The position numbers were made by a program, and so were the translations under genes. Shown in pieces: positions 22,542 to 36,349 of a stretch of DNA of 64,000 bases; the stretch's first letter is position 1; each line of letters starts with the position of its first letter. The notes under the pieces are model-generated. The model worked only from the letters and a program-made list of their open reading frames with translations. It was not told the DNA's origin and ran no database searches. This DNA comes from Bryopsis sp. KO-2023 (taxonomy: Eukaryota; Chlorophyta; Ulvophyceae; Bryopsidales; Bryopsidaceae). The stretch lies in contig BSYQ01000013.1 of assembly GCA_030272585.1 (NCBI GenBank), forward strand, positions 2,790,001 through 2,854,000, given 5' to 3'.

Positions 22542-24942
22542 TTAAGCCCCCGCATGTTCTGCTGGCCTAGTAGTAATAAGTTTTCCCTCTTCAAACACAC
22601 TGACAAATTGGTCTGGAACGGCCGACTCCACTGGCTCCTCCCCACCGGTGACAATAACCAAGACCCTAGCTGATTTTGTTGTCGAAATGGCCACATCGGT
22701 CGACGAATCAGGAATATACACCTGGAAAAAAGGAGAAAGGAAAAAACTTGAAAGAAAATTGAACAACGAACATGAAGAACGTAAGAACGTAATGGTTTTA
22801 ATTTAACAAGTGAGGTGAAAAAGAGACCAAACCAAAAAGAAAGGAATTGCTGCTTTTTCTATTTGCTCCTTGAACATGGACTCCTTTATTTATTGTGAAG
22901 ATAATGATTTAATCTATCACACATATATATATGTACATATATATATTTTTTTAATCTTTTTTGGATCTGGGGGTTCTCACCTTGACGCCATCGCATTTAT
23001 CGACAGCTAACGTCCCGATGTGGCCAGTTGCCTGAACATCGACTGCATAAGAGTTCACGACCTCCACCGAGGCCATGACTGTTTCGAAAAGAAGCCCCAT
23101 CTTTTTGCAAGAATCCACGGTGATGGCATTCACTTTTCCATCGACCTTTCAAATTAAAAAACAAAAACAAAACAAAACAAAAACCCCACCCAACATAAAG
23201 AACAGGCACACTCTCGATCCAGCAAACATGCGGGAAATCACTCGAACAAGAGCTTATGAAGTTTTGTCAACTACATCCGGACCCAGCTAGTCCTCCGGGG
23301 GGGAATTATCATTCTGGAACCCCCCCCCCCCCTTCCCCCCCCAAAAAAAAAAAGATTAAAATAAAAAAAAATGGAAAAAAGCAGCCCTAACCAGTCGCAC
23401 CTTCACAATAGAATCTTCACACTTGTAGATGTACATCGTTTGTCGGGGGCTGGTGTTTTCGAGGAAGATTTCCTTGTTGCCCTCGTGATTTTCCACGGTT
23501 CGTTTTCTCTCCATTACCAGCTCTGTTTTTCCAGCTTTCACCGTGGGCGCCCCAGTCGACTGTAATTTCACAGGAACCAAGCCAGACCTGCCTGGAATGT
23601 TTTTAGATTTTTCTGCATCCGTTACTTTCTTCAATCCCTGTCAGTTGTGTTCAGAAAGAATGTCAATTTTTTTACCATAATGATACTTTGCCAATCTCTC
23701 CCTCCCCCCCCCTCCCCTTTGAAAAAAAAAGATAGAACACACATGCATATGATCTTTTCATGATTTGATCATATCCAGGATTTTCCCTCAACCGATGTTA
23801 AAAAGAAGAAAAGAAAAGAAACACTAGGATAATTTTTTTCCTGTCTTTTTGTTTGTGTATGGAGTGGTCGGCTCATCCTTTACATACCAATCTATTTGAT
23901 CAAAATGAAAAACAAAAAAAGGGTGTCTTCATATTATTATTTTTTACCTTCTTTCTGGCATCAAAAACATCAGCAACCAGATGAGCAGGGTTTGGTTTAT
24001 CAACCTGTGGCTGCCAGGATCTTGTTGGATGCACCTGTCACATCACATCACTCTTTTTCAAAATCACATCATTCTTTAAAAAAAAAAATCACAATGCTTA
24101 CAGCCCCATTTCTAATGCAAGCGTATTGAAAACGTGTTGGAAAGAACACAGTAATAGAAGATTAATTTCATGCTTTCCTTTGAACTGCCTTGTGTTCAAT
24201 TTTTATGATAAAAAATTCTATTACTTTTCTTATCATTTTCTTTTTAACACACACACACATCTTGTATAAAACAAAAATCACACCTGAGGTGGGTCCATTG
24301 GTTTGCTTTCAGGAAATTCAGGTTTCTTGACTTTGGGTGCCAGTGTTTTTTTTTTTTTTTCTGCAGGTGGCGGAGCACTTTCCACTGGGGGGTCTTTTAC
24401 CAAGAAGAAAAATATTTCTTTATAGATCGAAAGACATGGTGTATAATAATTGTGCACTGTAATTTCCGATAAAAAAACATTGTAATTGTAATTTACATTG
24501 AATTTTTTTTTTTTAATTTTGGACATCATATACCTTTCTTCCAGCCCATAAAAGTGTAAGTGCTAAAACTATCAGAACAAAGAGTCTTGTAGAGAAGGAG
24601 AGCAAAAAAATCCTTATTCGTTTCTGATATGTATTTATCAGTTTTATTCTAAGAAAACCATAAATTCTTTTAAAAACAACCCACCAGCAACAAAGAATAA
24701 TAAGAAACAAGAAGAAGATTTACCTGAGCCAAGGAACTCCGAAACCAAGATTCCATCTGGATGCCATGTGGGGTCTTTCATGTGATATGTCCAGCAATAG
24801 GTGGACATTGCCAAAATCATTCTCTTGATGGCATTCACTCATTCCACATGGCTGACATCCATCACCCAATTTTCCTTCAAGATTTTGTTCGAATAAAATT
24901 CGGTGGACTGGACGCTTTGCTCGATGTGAAGGGGCGGCTTCT
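22542..24942 (-). pseudogene. CAP pseudogene copy C2 (most complete exon set)
   Basis: Minus-strand exons: 24724-24942, the linker exon near 24290-24410 (PPVESAPPPAEKKKK), the exon near 23950-24040 (VDKPNPAHLVADVFDA), 23401-23637 (GLKKVTDAEKSKN to YIYKCEDSIVK), 22981-23145 (VDGKVNAITVDSCKKMGL to GTLAVDKCDGVK) and 22542-22721 (YIPDSSTDVAISTTKS to PAEHAGA, TAA). The last three form the actin-binding C-terminal beta-helix domain of CAP and are intact. The first visible exon has TGA between SHVE and VNAIKSM, at the position of the family's conserved Trp, and all exons for the N-terminal half are absent. It could be a relic or, if started downstream of the TGA, a short C-domain protein. Confidence 0.75.
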
Positions 24943-25099
24943 CTGAAAATGTTCCATTGTTTTTGGGTCATTTTGTTTTTGGAAAGGGGAAACACTCCCA
25001 ACTAGGAAAGCAAAACAGAAAAAACATAACCTTCAACAATCAATTATATTAAGATGGGATTGACATGTCGATAAAACATGCAAGCAAATATTAACAAGA

Positions 25100-26431
25100 A
25101 AACGACATGCTGTCAGTCACATGGAAGACACTGGGGAAATAATAATAAATACAAGAAAATTTATATAATATAATATATATGTGTTTGCTTGTGTCAAGCA
25201 AACACATGGGATGGCTTCAAGAGCAGATTGGGTCTATGACATAAAAATCGACGATTAAATTGGGTGCTTAATTTGTGGTGGGGGTGGGATGGTGAGATGT
25301 CGCGACGGCTGCGGCTACTGTCGACGATCAAAAACGTATTCTTCCTTTGACGCTAAGGAAGCGATCAAAATCGGATCGATGCTGCGCTCCCCATATAATG
25401 TAACAGAAAAAAAACAAGGGTCGTTCTTCCCTAAACCCATAGAGCCCACATGCACCTAACCTCCCCCCATATCGGCCCCCGATCGCGCGGCGGCGGCGCC
25501 CCACCAAGAAGATCGAATCTTCACATCAAATTGGACACGCTTGTTATCTTTTTTTTCAATGCAGTGGGCTCATGGGAGGAGCTCACCTTGCAGCCGCATC
25601 CCCTCCATGGCCTACCCCCAGCATCGCGCTCGATCGACCAGAAGGAGAGAGTTATTCGCCGTGCTTATCCTCTTCCAAGCCCTTCAAAAATAAGTTTGAT
25701 AGTTTCCTTGTTGCAGGTCGGTATCATCAGCATCGGGAGCCTCCCCATCATGAATGGGGGTGTACGGCGCTGATCAGCAGGTCGCCATGACCTTCTTTTG
25801 CCAGTTTGCCGCAGGAACGCGCCTCAACTGGCTTCGATTCTTTGGGACACTCGGTGGGAGCTTGTGGATCGACTGACAATTACGGACAGGAGTCGGCCTC
25901 CAAACACAGCTCTGCGCTCAAATGGCGGCCCCATGTAAGTGAAAACCGATCGCAGTGATCTGGTATCAGCTGCCATTCGGCGTTTTCGTTTTTCGGTCCA
26001 TACAGCACAGTCCTGAAGATTGATGGAGCGATCCTCCCCCAAAAAAGAAGTAAAATCAGGAGCAGGGGCGGGAGGGGGTTAGAGCGCACGATCGATTTGG
26101 ACGATCGAAGCTGGTCAAAATTTCTTGGTGTGGTTTTCTGTGATATCATTTTAGTCCAGGAACTAACAAAACCACCTGAGTTACATTACCCGTAACTTGT
26201 CGTACATCACGTTGTGTGTCACGTTGCAGGTTCGAGTACAGTACTATGCAGGGTGCTGTCAATATTTTCCATTGTTCTGAGTGCATCAGCTCATGGCGAA
26301 GAGGTTTGTTCTTAATTTCACTTGTCAATTTTTACACATGAGCATCTGAATATCTGAATAGGTTTACTCAGGGTGCAAGTTCCTCGATCAAACATTCTTT
26401 TTTCTTGCTGCATTCCTGTGAAGAATTATTT
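25100..26431. promoter_or_regulatory. CAP-to-L2 spacer with GC-rich 1-kb block and L2 leader
   Basis: This block (about 25100-26115) is absent from unit 1 and present in units 2, 3 and 4. It contains CG-rich tracts, CGATCG repeats, the 15-bp near-palindrome GAAGATCGAATCTTC and a minus-strand frame reading RTVLYGPKNENAEWQLIPD that is similar in three copies. It separates the two divergent genes, so promoter function is plausible. A 5' leader exon of L2 follows near 26228-26300. Confidence 0.45.
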
Positions 26432-29400
26432 ATGGGAAGTTTTTTAAGAATAGGATACAGGCTGTTCGTTTTTCTAGGGACTCTATTTTTCCTTGCCCTG
26501 CAGGCAAGAAGTATTGCAGAACTTCGGTTATATGAGTATGCCCATACCTAGGGGGGGGTTACAATCACGTTTCAGGAAGGGTGCCCTCATGATCTCAGCA
26601 GGTAACACATAACATCGCATTCAACTCTCAGATCTGTTGGTTTTTAACATTCAGATCGGTTCAACAAAAAAAAACAAAAACCCGGTGATTAAGCCTCTCC
26701 ACATTTCATCAATTCACGAGTGTTTTTTTCAATAGGTTTTTTCCTTCACCATGCTAAGATCGACTGACGGCAAAAAGCAAGTCCCCCCACTTTTTTTTCT
26801 GGATAACAAAATGACCGAAGTAATGGTGCTGTTTTTCTTGTGGTGTGCATTGTGAGGAAAAAAATATCAATTTAAAAAAAGAAAACGAGGCTGATTGCTG
26901 ATGTGACATTCAGGTGGTGTTTGGTCCTGCACATTTTTGAATTTAAAAGTCAAGGGGAGCTTCTCAAATTGATCAACCAGGTTGACCGAGCCATTTCATT
27001 GGAGATCCAAGGCTCTGCTGCTACGGGTCAGCACTGACACAGAGAAATAAAAAGTAATTAAATAAAGATTCAAAATTGAGCTTGAAATTAGTAATTACCC
27101 CCCCCCCCAAAAAAAAAGGTAAACAAATAGATCGAGAATTTGAAAGATCAACCACTGTTGCAATCCATGGACCTTCAATGTTGTATTGGTCAAGAGCTGT
27201 CTGTTCACCGAAATCAATATTTTCATATTATTTTATATTTTCATTTGTTTGTATTATTAATGTATGATCTTTTGAAGATCTTTCGGTTTTTTCATGAATT
27301 TTGATTTTTTTTTTCCCTATAGGATTGGTGATTGTTTGTCATTGAGTTTGAGCTTCGGTTGCTTCCAGTTTGATGCAATCCATTTTTCATTTTATGATTT
27401 TTGTAGATCCAAAACTGAGTCAATTCTTGAAAAATGCCTCCATGAATGTGATTTCTTTGAAAGTACGGCTGCAAGAACCTGGGGAAATGATTTCCCTGTC
27501 CAACCTTCCCCAAGCAGGGCTTCAGAGGTGAGAGAATCAAAGTCTCTTCGCTATTGGACTTGCGCTGTGTTTTTCTATTTCAAGAAAAAAATAGTCAGAT
27601 GCCTTCTCCGATTGTAAATAGCTGATTGATTTTATTGTTGCGCTGGATTCTTTTTTTTTTCTCCATGGATTGTGAACACATTTTGTCTTTGAAATATGAG
27701 AACAAAACTAAGAACAGTCTTTTTTTTTATTTTGTGAATTTTGAGATGCAACAAAACTTGAGGTGTCATGCCAATGGGTGAATCTTTGTTCTTGAACGTG
27801 TTTGTGCGTGTGCATTTGTTTTATTGATATGGGAAAAAAACAAAAACCTGAGCAGCCTGCAGATGGACAATGTTTGGCTCAATGCTCGTTTGCCTGAAGA
27901 ATCTTTTGCGAAATTGGAATGGTTCGTTCAATCTCATTGTTGGATTCAAAAAAAAAAATGCATGGAAGGCTGTTTTTTCTATTTTGGCCAGGTTGTCATT
28001 GCATAATACCAAGTTTGAGGGGCCGCTTCCCAGGTTTCCAAATCTTTTCGAGAGTGCCCATGATTACTTCATCAGGTACATTTTCTTCGATCAAAATAGC
28101 ATATTTTGATTTTTTCTACAAATTGCTTGTGCTGATCTCCGATCTGCCAAGACTTTCATGATGGTTTTCAATGGGAGGAGCGTTTTTTTTTTTGGTTTTT
28201 TTTTGGTTAATTGTGCAGTGTATATGTTGAGGATTCGTGGTTCAATTGGAATGGAACTCAACAGTACCAAAAAGCAGTTGGCATCACACTTCGTGATATA
28301 GAATCCTTGACAGACAGGTAGTAGGTGCGCTCATACATACATATATATTCCTTCTGATGATTGTTGCTGCATCTTTTTGATATTTTAAGAGGGGGGGGGG
28401 ACATCGATGGAAGCAGCAAAGTGTATTTTTCTCTTCATGCTTTTTCTTCATGCTTGGTACTTGAAACATTTCTTTTTTGAATTGATACCAGGATTTGGGA
28501 GCTGGAAGTGCATCAGGCTGGTGATAGATAAGAATTTTTTGAATGGATAAATGGACTGGAGATTGACAAGCTGATCATCAATGCAGATTCTGCCACAGGT
28601 ACCCTCAGTAACTGTGACGAAGATAGTGTGTTGCTCAGATTGCATTACCATGAATATATATACACAAATATAGATTTTGTGTAAGAGTGAAATAAAGCTG
28701 GAAAAATTTGACTGCTCGGATTACGAAAACATTTTGGGGTTCGCTGATTTTTTTGGTCGTTTCTTCAGGATGGGGAGATACGATTTCGGAACTCAAGTTT
28801 ATCGAGGAGCTGGTTTTGGATGGCTGCTACGATATCGTTTCAATGTTCAAGAATGGTTTCGTCCCTCCAAGACTTTCAAAGTAGGACTTCTCGAAAAATT
28901 TAACATCACATCACGTTGTTAAAAAAAACTGATATTTATGCAATTAAAAAAGACGTTGATAATTCTTTGTAATCTGTTCCGTCCTAATCATCCAAGAAAG
29001 ATCTTATTTCTGAAAAGGAAACATTTTCCAAATCTGCATTTTTTTTTTGTCACATACGTTTTTTTCTTACTTTGTGGTGGATTCAGGATCAAGATCAAAA
29101 ATTGCAAATTCGGTCAACCGCTGTCCAAACACCCTGGCAATTTTCCAGCAGCACTGTGAATCCACAGCGCAATTTTTAATTGAAAAATATATTGTGGACA
29201 CTTGTTTTTATAAGCAAATTGCTCCCCTTGCGCTGCTTCTTTTGTTGGCACATCTTGCTGTTTTTTGCGAGAAATAAAGTATTTTGTTTTTGTTTAATTC
29301 TCTGGTTGTCAGAACCAAGATTGAATCTGAGGATTGTCACTTCGATGGCCATCTTCCTTCTCCCCCTCCTATTTTCATCCTAAGGTAATTTTGAATCATA

Positions 29401-32400
29401 AATGCTGGTTTCGGCATCATGTGCATTCATAGTGCTTTCTTTTTTAATTTTATCATTTGTATTTTAAAAAAACATTTTACCCCACACTCTTTGTTTTTAT
29501 TTTTGTTATTTAAAATATTTTTGAATTTTTGTTTTACCTGGGATCAAGTACTGTGGAGAGGATTTATCCGATTAATAAATGTACAATATAATGTAATTAT
29601 GATTTATTTTTCTTCTGAAATTATCAAAAATAGAACCAAAAAAAATTTCAGGAGTATCATTATTTGGATAGAGCAGGAGAGTGTGGGGGGGGGACTTTGT
29701 CAATATCATGCTTAGTCAAGGATCCGATGATACAAAGCCCATCCTTAAGGTTTTTTGTTTTACTTCAGGATTACTACCATTTTTCCCTGTGAATCTCAGG
29801 GTGTCCTATCTTATTCGTGGTTCAATTGGGTGGATGATCCTCTCGGAAATATGGGTTACAATGTTTCTATGTACGAGGTTGATTACGGGTAAGCAGCAAC
29901 ATTTTGCTTTTCAAAATTAATTACATCAAGGCCAAATCCCCATGCAGTCCCTACCCTGTGTAAAAGGGTGATTTAGAAATCTGCCGCTCGAACAATAGGA
30001 AAACCAAGAATATCATTCCCGCATCCCAATTTCTCCCTCTTCCTATCTTATTGGGGAAATGAAAGAAACCCTACTCGAAATATTCCTGATTTTGTATTTT
30101 TTATGAAATAAATTAAAAAAACCAAGAATTTATCCAGGAGAGAAAATGCAGATTTTTCTCACCTGGTGATCCAGCTTGCTCCCCATTTCTGGCAGAACAA
30201 TATATAAAAAAAACACTTGAAATCCCCTCCCCCCCTTTTTTTTGTTTCAATCTCATATCCGACACTGATGTGCCTTCTTTCAGCCATGTTTTTTAATTGT
30301 CGCTCCACTTTTCTGCAGTGAATTCGGAAATGTTTTTGTCAGAACCCAGAAGAATAGGTTATTTTTATTTTGTGTGTGGTTTTTGCAGTGGGATTGCTGT
30401 TGATATATATGATAAACAGCAAGATGCTGCCCTGATGGACATTTTGGATCTGATAAAAAATCAATTCATAGTTGAGCTGTCGATTTACCCTGGAGCTGCC
30501 TCAGGTACATTCTGCACAGCAAAAGATACTTGCTTTCCTTTTTATTCACCTTAGTTTTACCTGGGCCTGCATGATCAGTCAGCGGGCATCCACACTAAAT
30601 TATTTATCATTGGCTTCGACTTCGTGCAGGATCTCGCCATCCTTTCAAAAAAAGAAAAAAGAAAACAAAAAAGTAAAAGAAAATGTTTGTTTTCCTGTGG
30701 AGACTGGAAGAACTCATGGAGCTCACTATCCTTGTGTTTTTTCTTTGTTTTTGGTGTTGGAGGAAAAAAAAATCTTTCTTAAAAATATTTTAGTGATATA
30801 TGTAGTCCCATTTCCCCAGAACAACAACAATACTTCAGGTGGGTATCTATGAGTTCACCTGCTGTAGATTATTCATGTCGTTCATTTTTTGTTTTTCATT
30901 TTTTGCTTTTGCAGGACTGTCTGGCTTTCTTAAAAAACTGGATTCCGTTTCTTTCCTTGCTTTTCTACCTCGACAAGATAAAATCGACACACCGATGGGA
31001 CCCCTTCCCGTCCCTGATCTATTCTTCATTGAAGAGTAAGCCGGAAACATTCTTAGTCATAAACATAAACGTAGAAAAAATACATTTGAAATTTCTTAAA
31101 AGAATCATTAAAGAAAATTAAAAAAGAAAGAAAATCGAACATTTTCAAAAGTTCACCTCCCTCTCTCTCTCTCTATATATATCCACTTACATTTTTCATG
31201 TTGTACATGTACATATCCACTCAAAAAATTTCACTTGTGTTTTCGAGCTGCACACACACAAAAAAAACTTATTTCTGCATTGTGTTGAATAAAAACAGGC
31301 TGACGATCAAGGACACCATGTTCGAGGGGAAATTCCCTCCCTTCCTGTACGGAGCCACCACCAAAATCGACATCAAAAACAACAAACTGATGTCCAAATC
31401 GGTACCGAGGGGATGGTGCAAATCCACAAGGCTGGAAGAAATCAACATCAAAGGCCACACCGCCCCTGTCTGTCTGCTCACTCTTCCCGATCTGAAAAGA
31501 GTGACCATCTGCCCAAGCACTGGAGATCAACCCTCTCGATTGGTCAGACGGAGGATGTGCGAGCTGCAGCATGGGGAATCCTATTACTGTGACTGGGCAA
31601 ACTACGATTATGACTGTAGAAGGCACGCCAGGAAGTTTGTGAAAATGATTTTGATGGTGTGGGTTCCTCTGCTAGTGATCGGCCTGGTGCTGATATCGCC
31701 CATCCCAAAATATGTCCAGAAAGGCTTCTCGGCGATGAAACAGAAAACATCAATTCCTAGCCACCTAGGCAATTTCCATGGTGCTGTTTTTATCCGTGGG
31801 TCGTTCCGGTGGATGCTTACATCTCTTCTCCCTGTGTGCATATACCTTTCGGATGTGGCCTCCAACCTCTTCATCATGGCTTTATTGTGGGGGGCATCTC
31901 CGGTGTGGTTTATGCTGGGGGCAATAGCCTTACACAAGGTGGTGGCATTTTTTGTTTTCTGGAGGAGGATTGTGCTTGTGCAAGAGGAAGCCGAGGGGAG
32001 CCCCTTGTCAGACGGTGCAACAGAACCAGTTTTGGATCGATTGGTCATCTCATGGGGCACCAGAGGCAATCGCTTTGTCAAGGGAATGAAAATTGCATTT
32101 TTTGCCGTTGTGGGGACCCCTGTTTTTGATTTCTTGGCGTTCATCAGCAAACTCACCAGGAGGAGATTGGGAAGCATCTCATCCAGGTTCGATTTGCATC
32201 GGCACTTTGTGGCTGCGTTGGTGGTGGAATCTGTGGTGGAGGCCCCCCTGGTAACAGCGCTCATCAGTGTGCTTTATTTCTATGGGGTCGATGACCAGAG
32301 ACAGCATGACATAGGGACCATACCGTTTCTCATCTCTGCACTGGCTGGAGTGTTTTCGATGCTCCAGGGGATGCTGATTGTTGTATACAAGGCCAGTCAA

Positions 32401-32553
32401 TCGAACATGTCGGTGCTGGGGTTTGTACTCAAGGCTTTGACCGATAAAGTGGATGAGTCCAGTGGGAATGAGGTGGAAAGCTTTGAAGTTCCAAATCAGG
32501 GAAGGCCGCTGTTGGGGGATCCGCAGGGGAGTAAGGAAAGTAATTATCAGTGA
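26432..32553 (+). pseudogene. L2: LRR multi-pass membrane gene copy, intact last exon, 5' half broken
   Basis: Same exon order as L1. The last exon (31299-32553) is fully open and gives the best view of the membrane domain: KDTMFEGKFPPFLYGATT, a Cys-rich segment with WCKS, ICPS, MCEL and YYCDW, a first membrane helix FVKMILMVWVPLLVIGLVLI, then LSDVASNLFIMALLWGASP, FDFLAFISKL, FVAALVVESVVEAPLVTALI and IPFLISALAGVFSM, and an acidic tail. Lesions: TAG at 26549-26551 in exon 1 beside a G-run, a GT-to-GC change at the exon 2 donor, the 5-nt-short exon 3 shared with L1, in-frame stops in exon 7, and one T lost in exon 11. Exon 4 and 5 sequence is nearly fused by loss of most of intron 4. Confidence 0.75.
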
Positions 32554-33749
32554 TAGTTAGAACCATTTCCACGTGATGTTGGCGTGGGGATGATTAATTT
32601 CTTGCTGTGTGTGTATTTTAGCAACTGTCAATCGATCAATTGATCAACCAATTGCAATTGCAAACCATTCATTGTATTTCTGTGGAACAACACTCGGAAG
32701 GAATGAGGATGAGATGTACATATGTATAATACTTTTGGATATTTGGCATTTTTTTGTTTTTTAGGTAGTGCATAATTCTTCTTTTACAGAGAATCGAGAT
32801 GAAGAAGACCTTTGTTTTTTTCCCTCATTCTGCTTGATTACTATTTATATCGTCTTTTTTTGTTCTTTTTTTTTGGGGGGGGGGAGGGATGAAAAGAAAC
32901 AGAGAGAGGGAGGGCATATCAGCCTATTTTAGCACAGTGTTATTATTATTTATTTATTTTCTTTTGATTATTACTTTTTTTTTCTTTTGAAACCAAAGAC
33001 GAGAAAACTGTTGCACAAAGTGCCAGCCATTGTCTGAACAAACCTTTACCTTTACATCCATATAGAGCTCCAGAGAATCGCACTGCCAACTGTGAAGAGC
33101 ACCGTACCCTCCCAAACAATTACGACATAATCCCGAGTCGGTCATATCACGTTTCCTGCTACCACCAACGAAGTTGAAAAATATTGGGTTTTTTTTTCTT
33201 GTTTTGTGTGTTTCAATCAATCAACCAATCTTCGACAAAGTAAAAAAAGAATGAGGTTGAAATTCCCAACGTGCGACCCACCTCTCACTCTCACACGAGT
33301 CGTAAGTTAAAAATTGTCGTGTCAGAGTGGGAGGGTACCCGCCGTCGATCTACTTGAGATCTCTTTCGGCTCGGATTCATCATTCACGACTTCGTTGATC
33401 TGGAATCTTTCTAATCCTATTTATGTGTACCACTCTCGAGTTTTAATCTCCTCGATCACTGTGGTTGACCCGCATACGATGTCAAACTGGTCGGTTTAAA
33501 GCTTTTTGTGTTTCGTCGACTGAGACAACATTTTTCCAGTTTTTGGTGTGTGGATTATGAGTCATCAATTCTGGTGGCGACTTTTGTTGCACGCGAGGAA
33601 GTGGTTGGCGGTTACATTCACGTCGAACAGGTCGAACGAAAGACCCCCCTCCCCCCAAAAAAGAAACAATAAAAAAAACGAAAGCATTGTTCCCACGTTC
33701 ACCCCCATAAAAGATAAGAAACCTTTTTTTATTTTATTTTTCTGGAAAA
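32554..33749. other. Inter-unit region between L2 and CAP copy C3, no gene seen
   Basis: It contains the L 3' flank, a G-run near 32875-32884, TTATT repeats, and a conserved block about 33230-33500 also found at 22040-22290, 52200-52460 and 62150-62430. In that block a short frame MTEVEIPNVQPTSYSPTSRK is seen with its ATG only in the 52212 copy, so I do not call it a gene. Confidence 0.5.
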
Positions 33750-34503
33750 TTAAGCCCCCGCATGTTCTGCTGGCCTGGTAGTAATAAGTTTTCCCTCTTC
33801 AAACACACTGACAAATTGGTCTGGAACGGCCGACTCCACTGGCTCCTCCCCACCGGTGACAATAACCAAGACCCTAGCTGATTTTGTTGTCGAAATGGCC
33901 ACATCGGTCGACGAATCAGGAATATACACCTGGAAAAAAGGAGAAAGGAAAAAACTTGAAAGAAAATTGAACAACGAACATGAAGAACGTAAGAATGTAA
34001 TGGTTTTAATTTAACAAGTGAGGTGAAAAAGAGACCAAACCAAAAAGAAAGGAATTGCTGCTTTTTCTATTTGCTGCTTGAACATGGACTCCTTTATTTA
34101 TTATGAAGATAATGATTTAATCTATCACACACATATATATATATATATTTAATCTTTTTGGATCAGGGGGTTCTCACCTTGACCCCATCGCATTTATCAA
34201 CAGCTCACGTCCCGATGTGGCCGGTTGCCTGAACATCGACTGCAGAAGAGTTCACCACCTCCACCGAGGCCATGACTGTTTCGAAAAGAAGCCCCAGCTT
34301 TTTGCAGGAATCCACGGTGATGGCATTCATTTTTCCATCGACCTTTTAAATTAAAAAACAAAAACAAACAAAAACCCCACCCAACATAAAGAACAGACAC
34401 ACTCTCGATCCAGCAAACATGCGGGAAATCACTCGAACAAAAGCTTATGAAGTTTTGTCAACCCAGCTAGTCCTCCCGGGAGGGAATTATCATTCTGGCA
34501 ACA

Positions 34504-34534
<31 letters not shown>

Positions 34535-36125
34535 AAAAAAGAAAAAAAAAAAAAAATGGAAAAAAGCAGCCCTAACCAGTCGCACCTTCACAATAGAATC
34601 TTCACACTTGTAGATGTACATTGTTTGTCGGGGGCTGGTGTTTTCGAGGACGATTTCCCTGTTGCTCTTGTGATTTTCCACGGTCCATTTCCTCTCCATT
34701 ACCAGCTCAGTTTTTCCAGCTTTCACCGTGGGCGCCCCAGTTGATCGTAATTTCACAGGAACCAAGCCAGACCTGCCTGGAATGTTTTTAGACTTTTCTG
34801 CATCCGTTACTTTCTTCAATCCCTGTCAGTTGTGTTCAGAAAGAATGTCAAATTTTTCAAACATAATGATACTTTGCCAATCTCTCCCTCCCCCCCCCCC
34901 TCCCCTTTGAAAAAAAAGGATAGAACACACATGCATATGATCGAATGTTTCATGATTTGATCATATCCAGGATTTTCCCTCAACCGATGTTAAAAAGAAG
35001 AAAAGAAAGAAAACACTAGGATAATTTTTTTCCTGTCTTTTTGTTTGTGTATGGAGTGGTGGGCTCATCCTTTACATACCAATATATTTGATCAAAATGA
35101 TAGACAAAAAAAAGGGTGTCTTCATATTTATTTATTTTTACCTTCTTTTTGGCATCAAAAACATCAGCAACCAGATGAGCAGGGTTTGGTTTATCAACCT
35201 GTGGCTGCCAGGATCTTGTTGGATGCACCTGTCACATCACATCACTCTTTTTCAGAATCACATCACTCTTTTTTTAAAATGACATTGCTTACAGTCCCAT
35301 TTCTAATGCAAGCCTATTGAAAACGTGTTGAAAAGAAAACAGTAATGGAAGATTAATTTCATGCTTTCCTTTAAACTGCCTTGTGTTCAATTTTTATGAT
35401 AAAAAATTCTATTACTTTTCTTATCATTTTTTTTAAAACACACACACACATCTTGTATAAAACAAAAATCACACCTGAGGTAGGCCAATTGGTTCGCTTT
35501 CGGGAAATTCAGGTTTCTTGACTTTGGGTGCCAGTGTTTATTTTTTTGTCTGCAGGTGGTGGAGCACTTTCCACTGGGGGGTCTTTCACCAAGAAGAAAA
35601 ACATTTCTTAATAGATCGAAAGACATGATGTATAATAATTGTGCATTGTAATTTCCGATTAAAAAACATTGTTATTGTAATTTACATTGAGTTTTTTTTG
35701 GATTTTGGACATCATTAACATCTTTCTTCCAGCCCATAAAAGTGTAAGTGCTAAAACTATCTTCTTCTGTAGAGAAGGAGAGAAAAAAAATATCCTTATC
35801 CTTTTCTGATATGTATTTATTAATTTTATTCTAAGAAAACCAAGAGTTCTTTAAAAAGAAAACCCACCAGCAACAAAGAATCATACGAAACAAGAAGAAG
35901 ATTTACCTGAGCCAAGAAACTCCGAAACCGAGATTCCATCTGGATTCCTGTGGGGGCTTTCATGTGATATGTCGAGCACCTAGGTGGACATTGCCAAAAT
36001 CATGCTCTCGATGGTATTCACTCATTCCACATGACTGACATCCATCACCCAAATTTCCTTCAAGATTTTGTTCGGATAAAATTCGGTGGACTGGACGCTT
36101 TGCTTGATGTGAAGGGGCGGCTTCT
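33750..36125 (-). pseudogene. CAP pseudogene copy C3
   Basis: The exon for KKVTDAEKSKN to YIYKCEDSIVK (about 34580-34820), the next beta-helix exon (near 34180-34350) and the terminal exon (33750-33929, ends PAEHAGA) are open. The linker exon has lost length in its A-run (GCAGACAAAAAAATAAAC) and is out of frame, and the TGA after SHVE is again present near 36020-36025. A C-run followed by an A-run of unusual length (34503-34558) sits in the intron beside the KKVTDAEK exon. N-terminal CAP exons are absent. Confidence 0.7.
34503..34558 (+). repeat. Poly-C followed by poly-A homopolymer block
   Basis: About 20 C then about 16 A, broken once by G, then more A. The same intron position in C2 (23322-23352), C4 (53462-53484) and other copies has shorter, different run lengths. 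Similar C-then-A blocks occur near 4264, 18403, 27100, 37191, 38267 and 59459. Confidence 0.85.
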
Positions 36126-36349
36126 CTGAAAATGTTCCATTTTTGGGGGGTCTTTTTTCTGTCAAAAGAGAAAACACTCCCAGCTGGGAAAGCAAAACAG
36201 AAAAACACAACCTTCAACAGTCGATTATATTAAGATGGGATTGAAGTGTCCATAAAACACCCAAGAAAACAAAAAAAAGAAAACGACATGCTGTCAGTCA
36301 CATGGAAGACAGTGTCTTCCACTGGAAAAATGCACTATATAGTCAAGCA

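Noticed and set aside
22299..22673. A plus-strand gene in the CAP 3' flank (FRRLRQHFSSFWCVDYES)
   Set aside because: The frame recurs near 52473 and 62452 but breaks at a C-run and runs antisense through the terminal CAP exon, so it is explained by repeat and antisense shadow.
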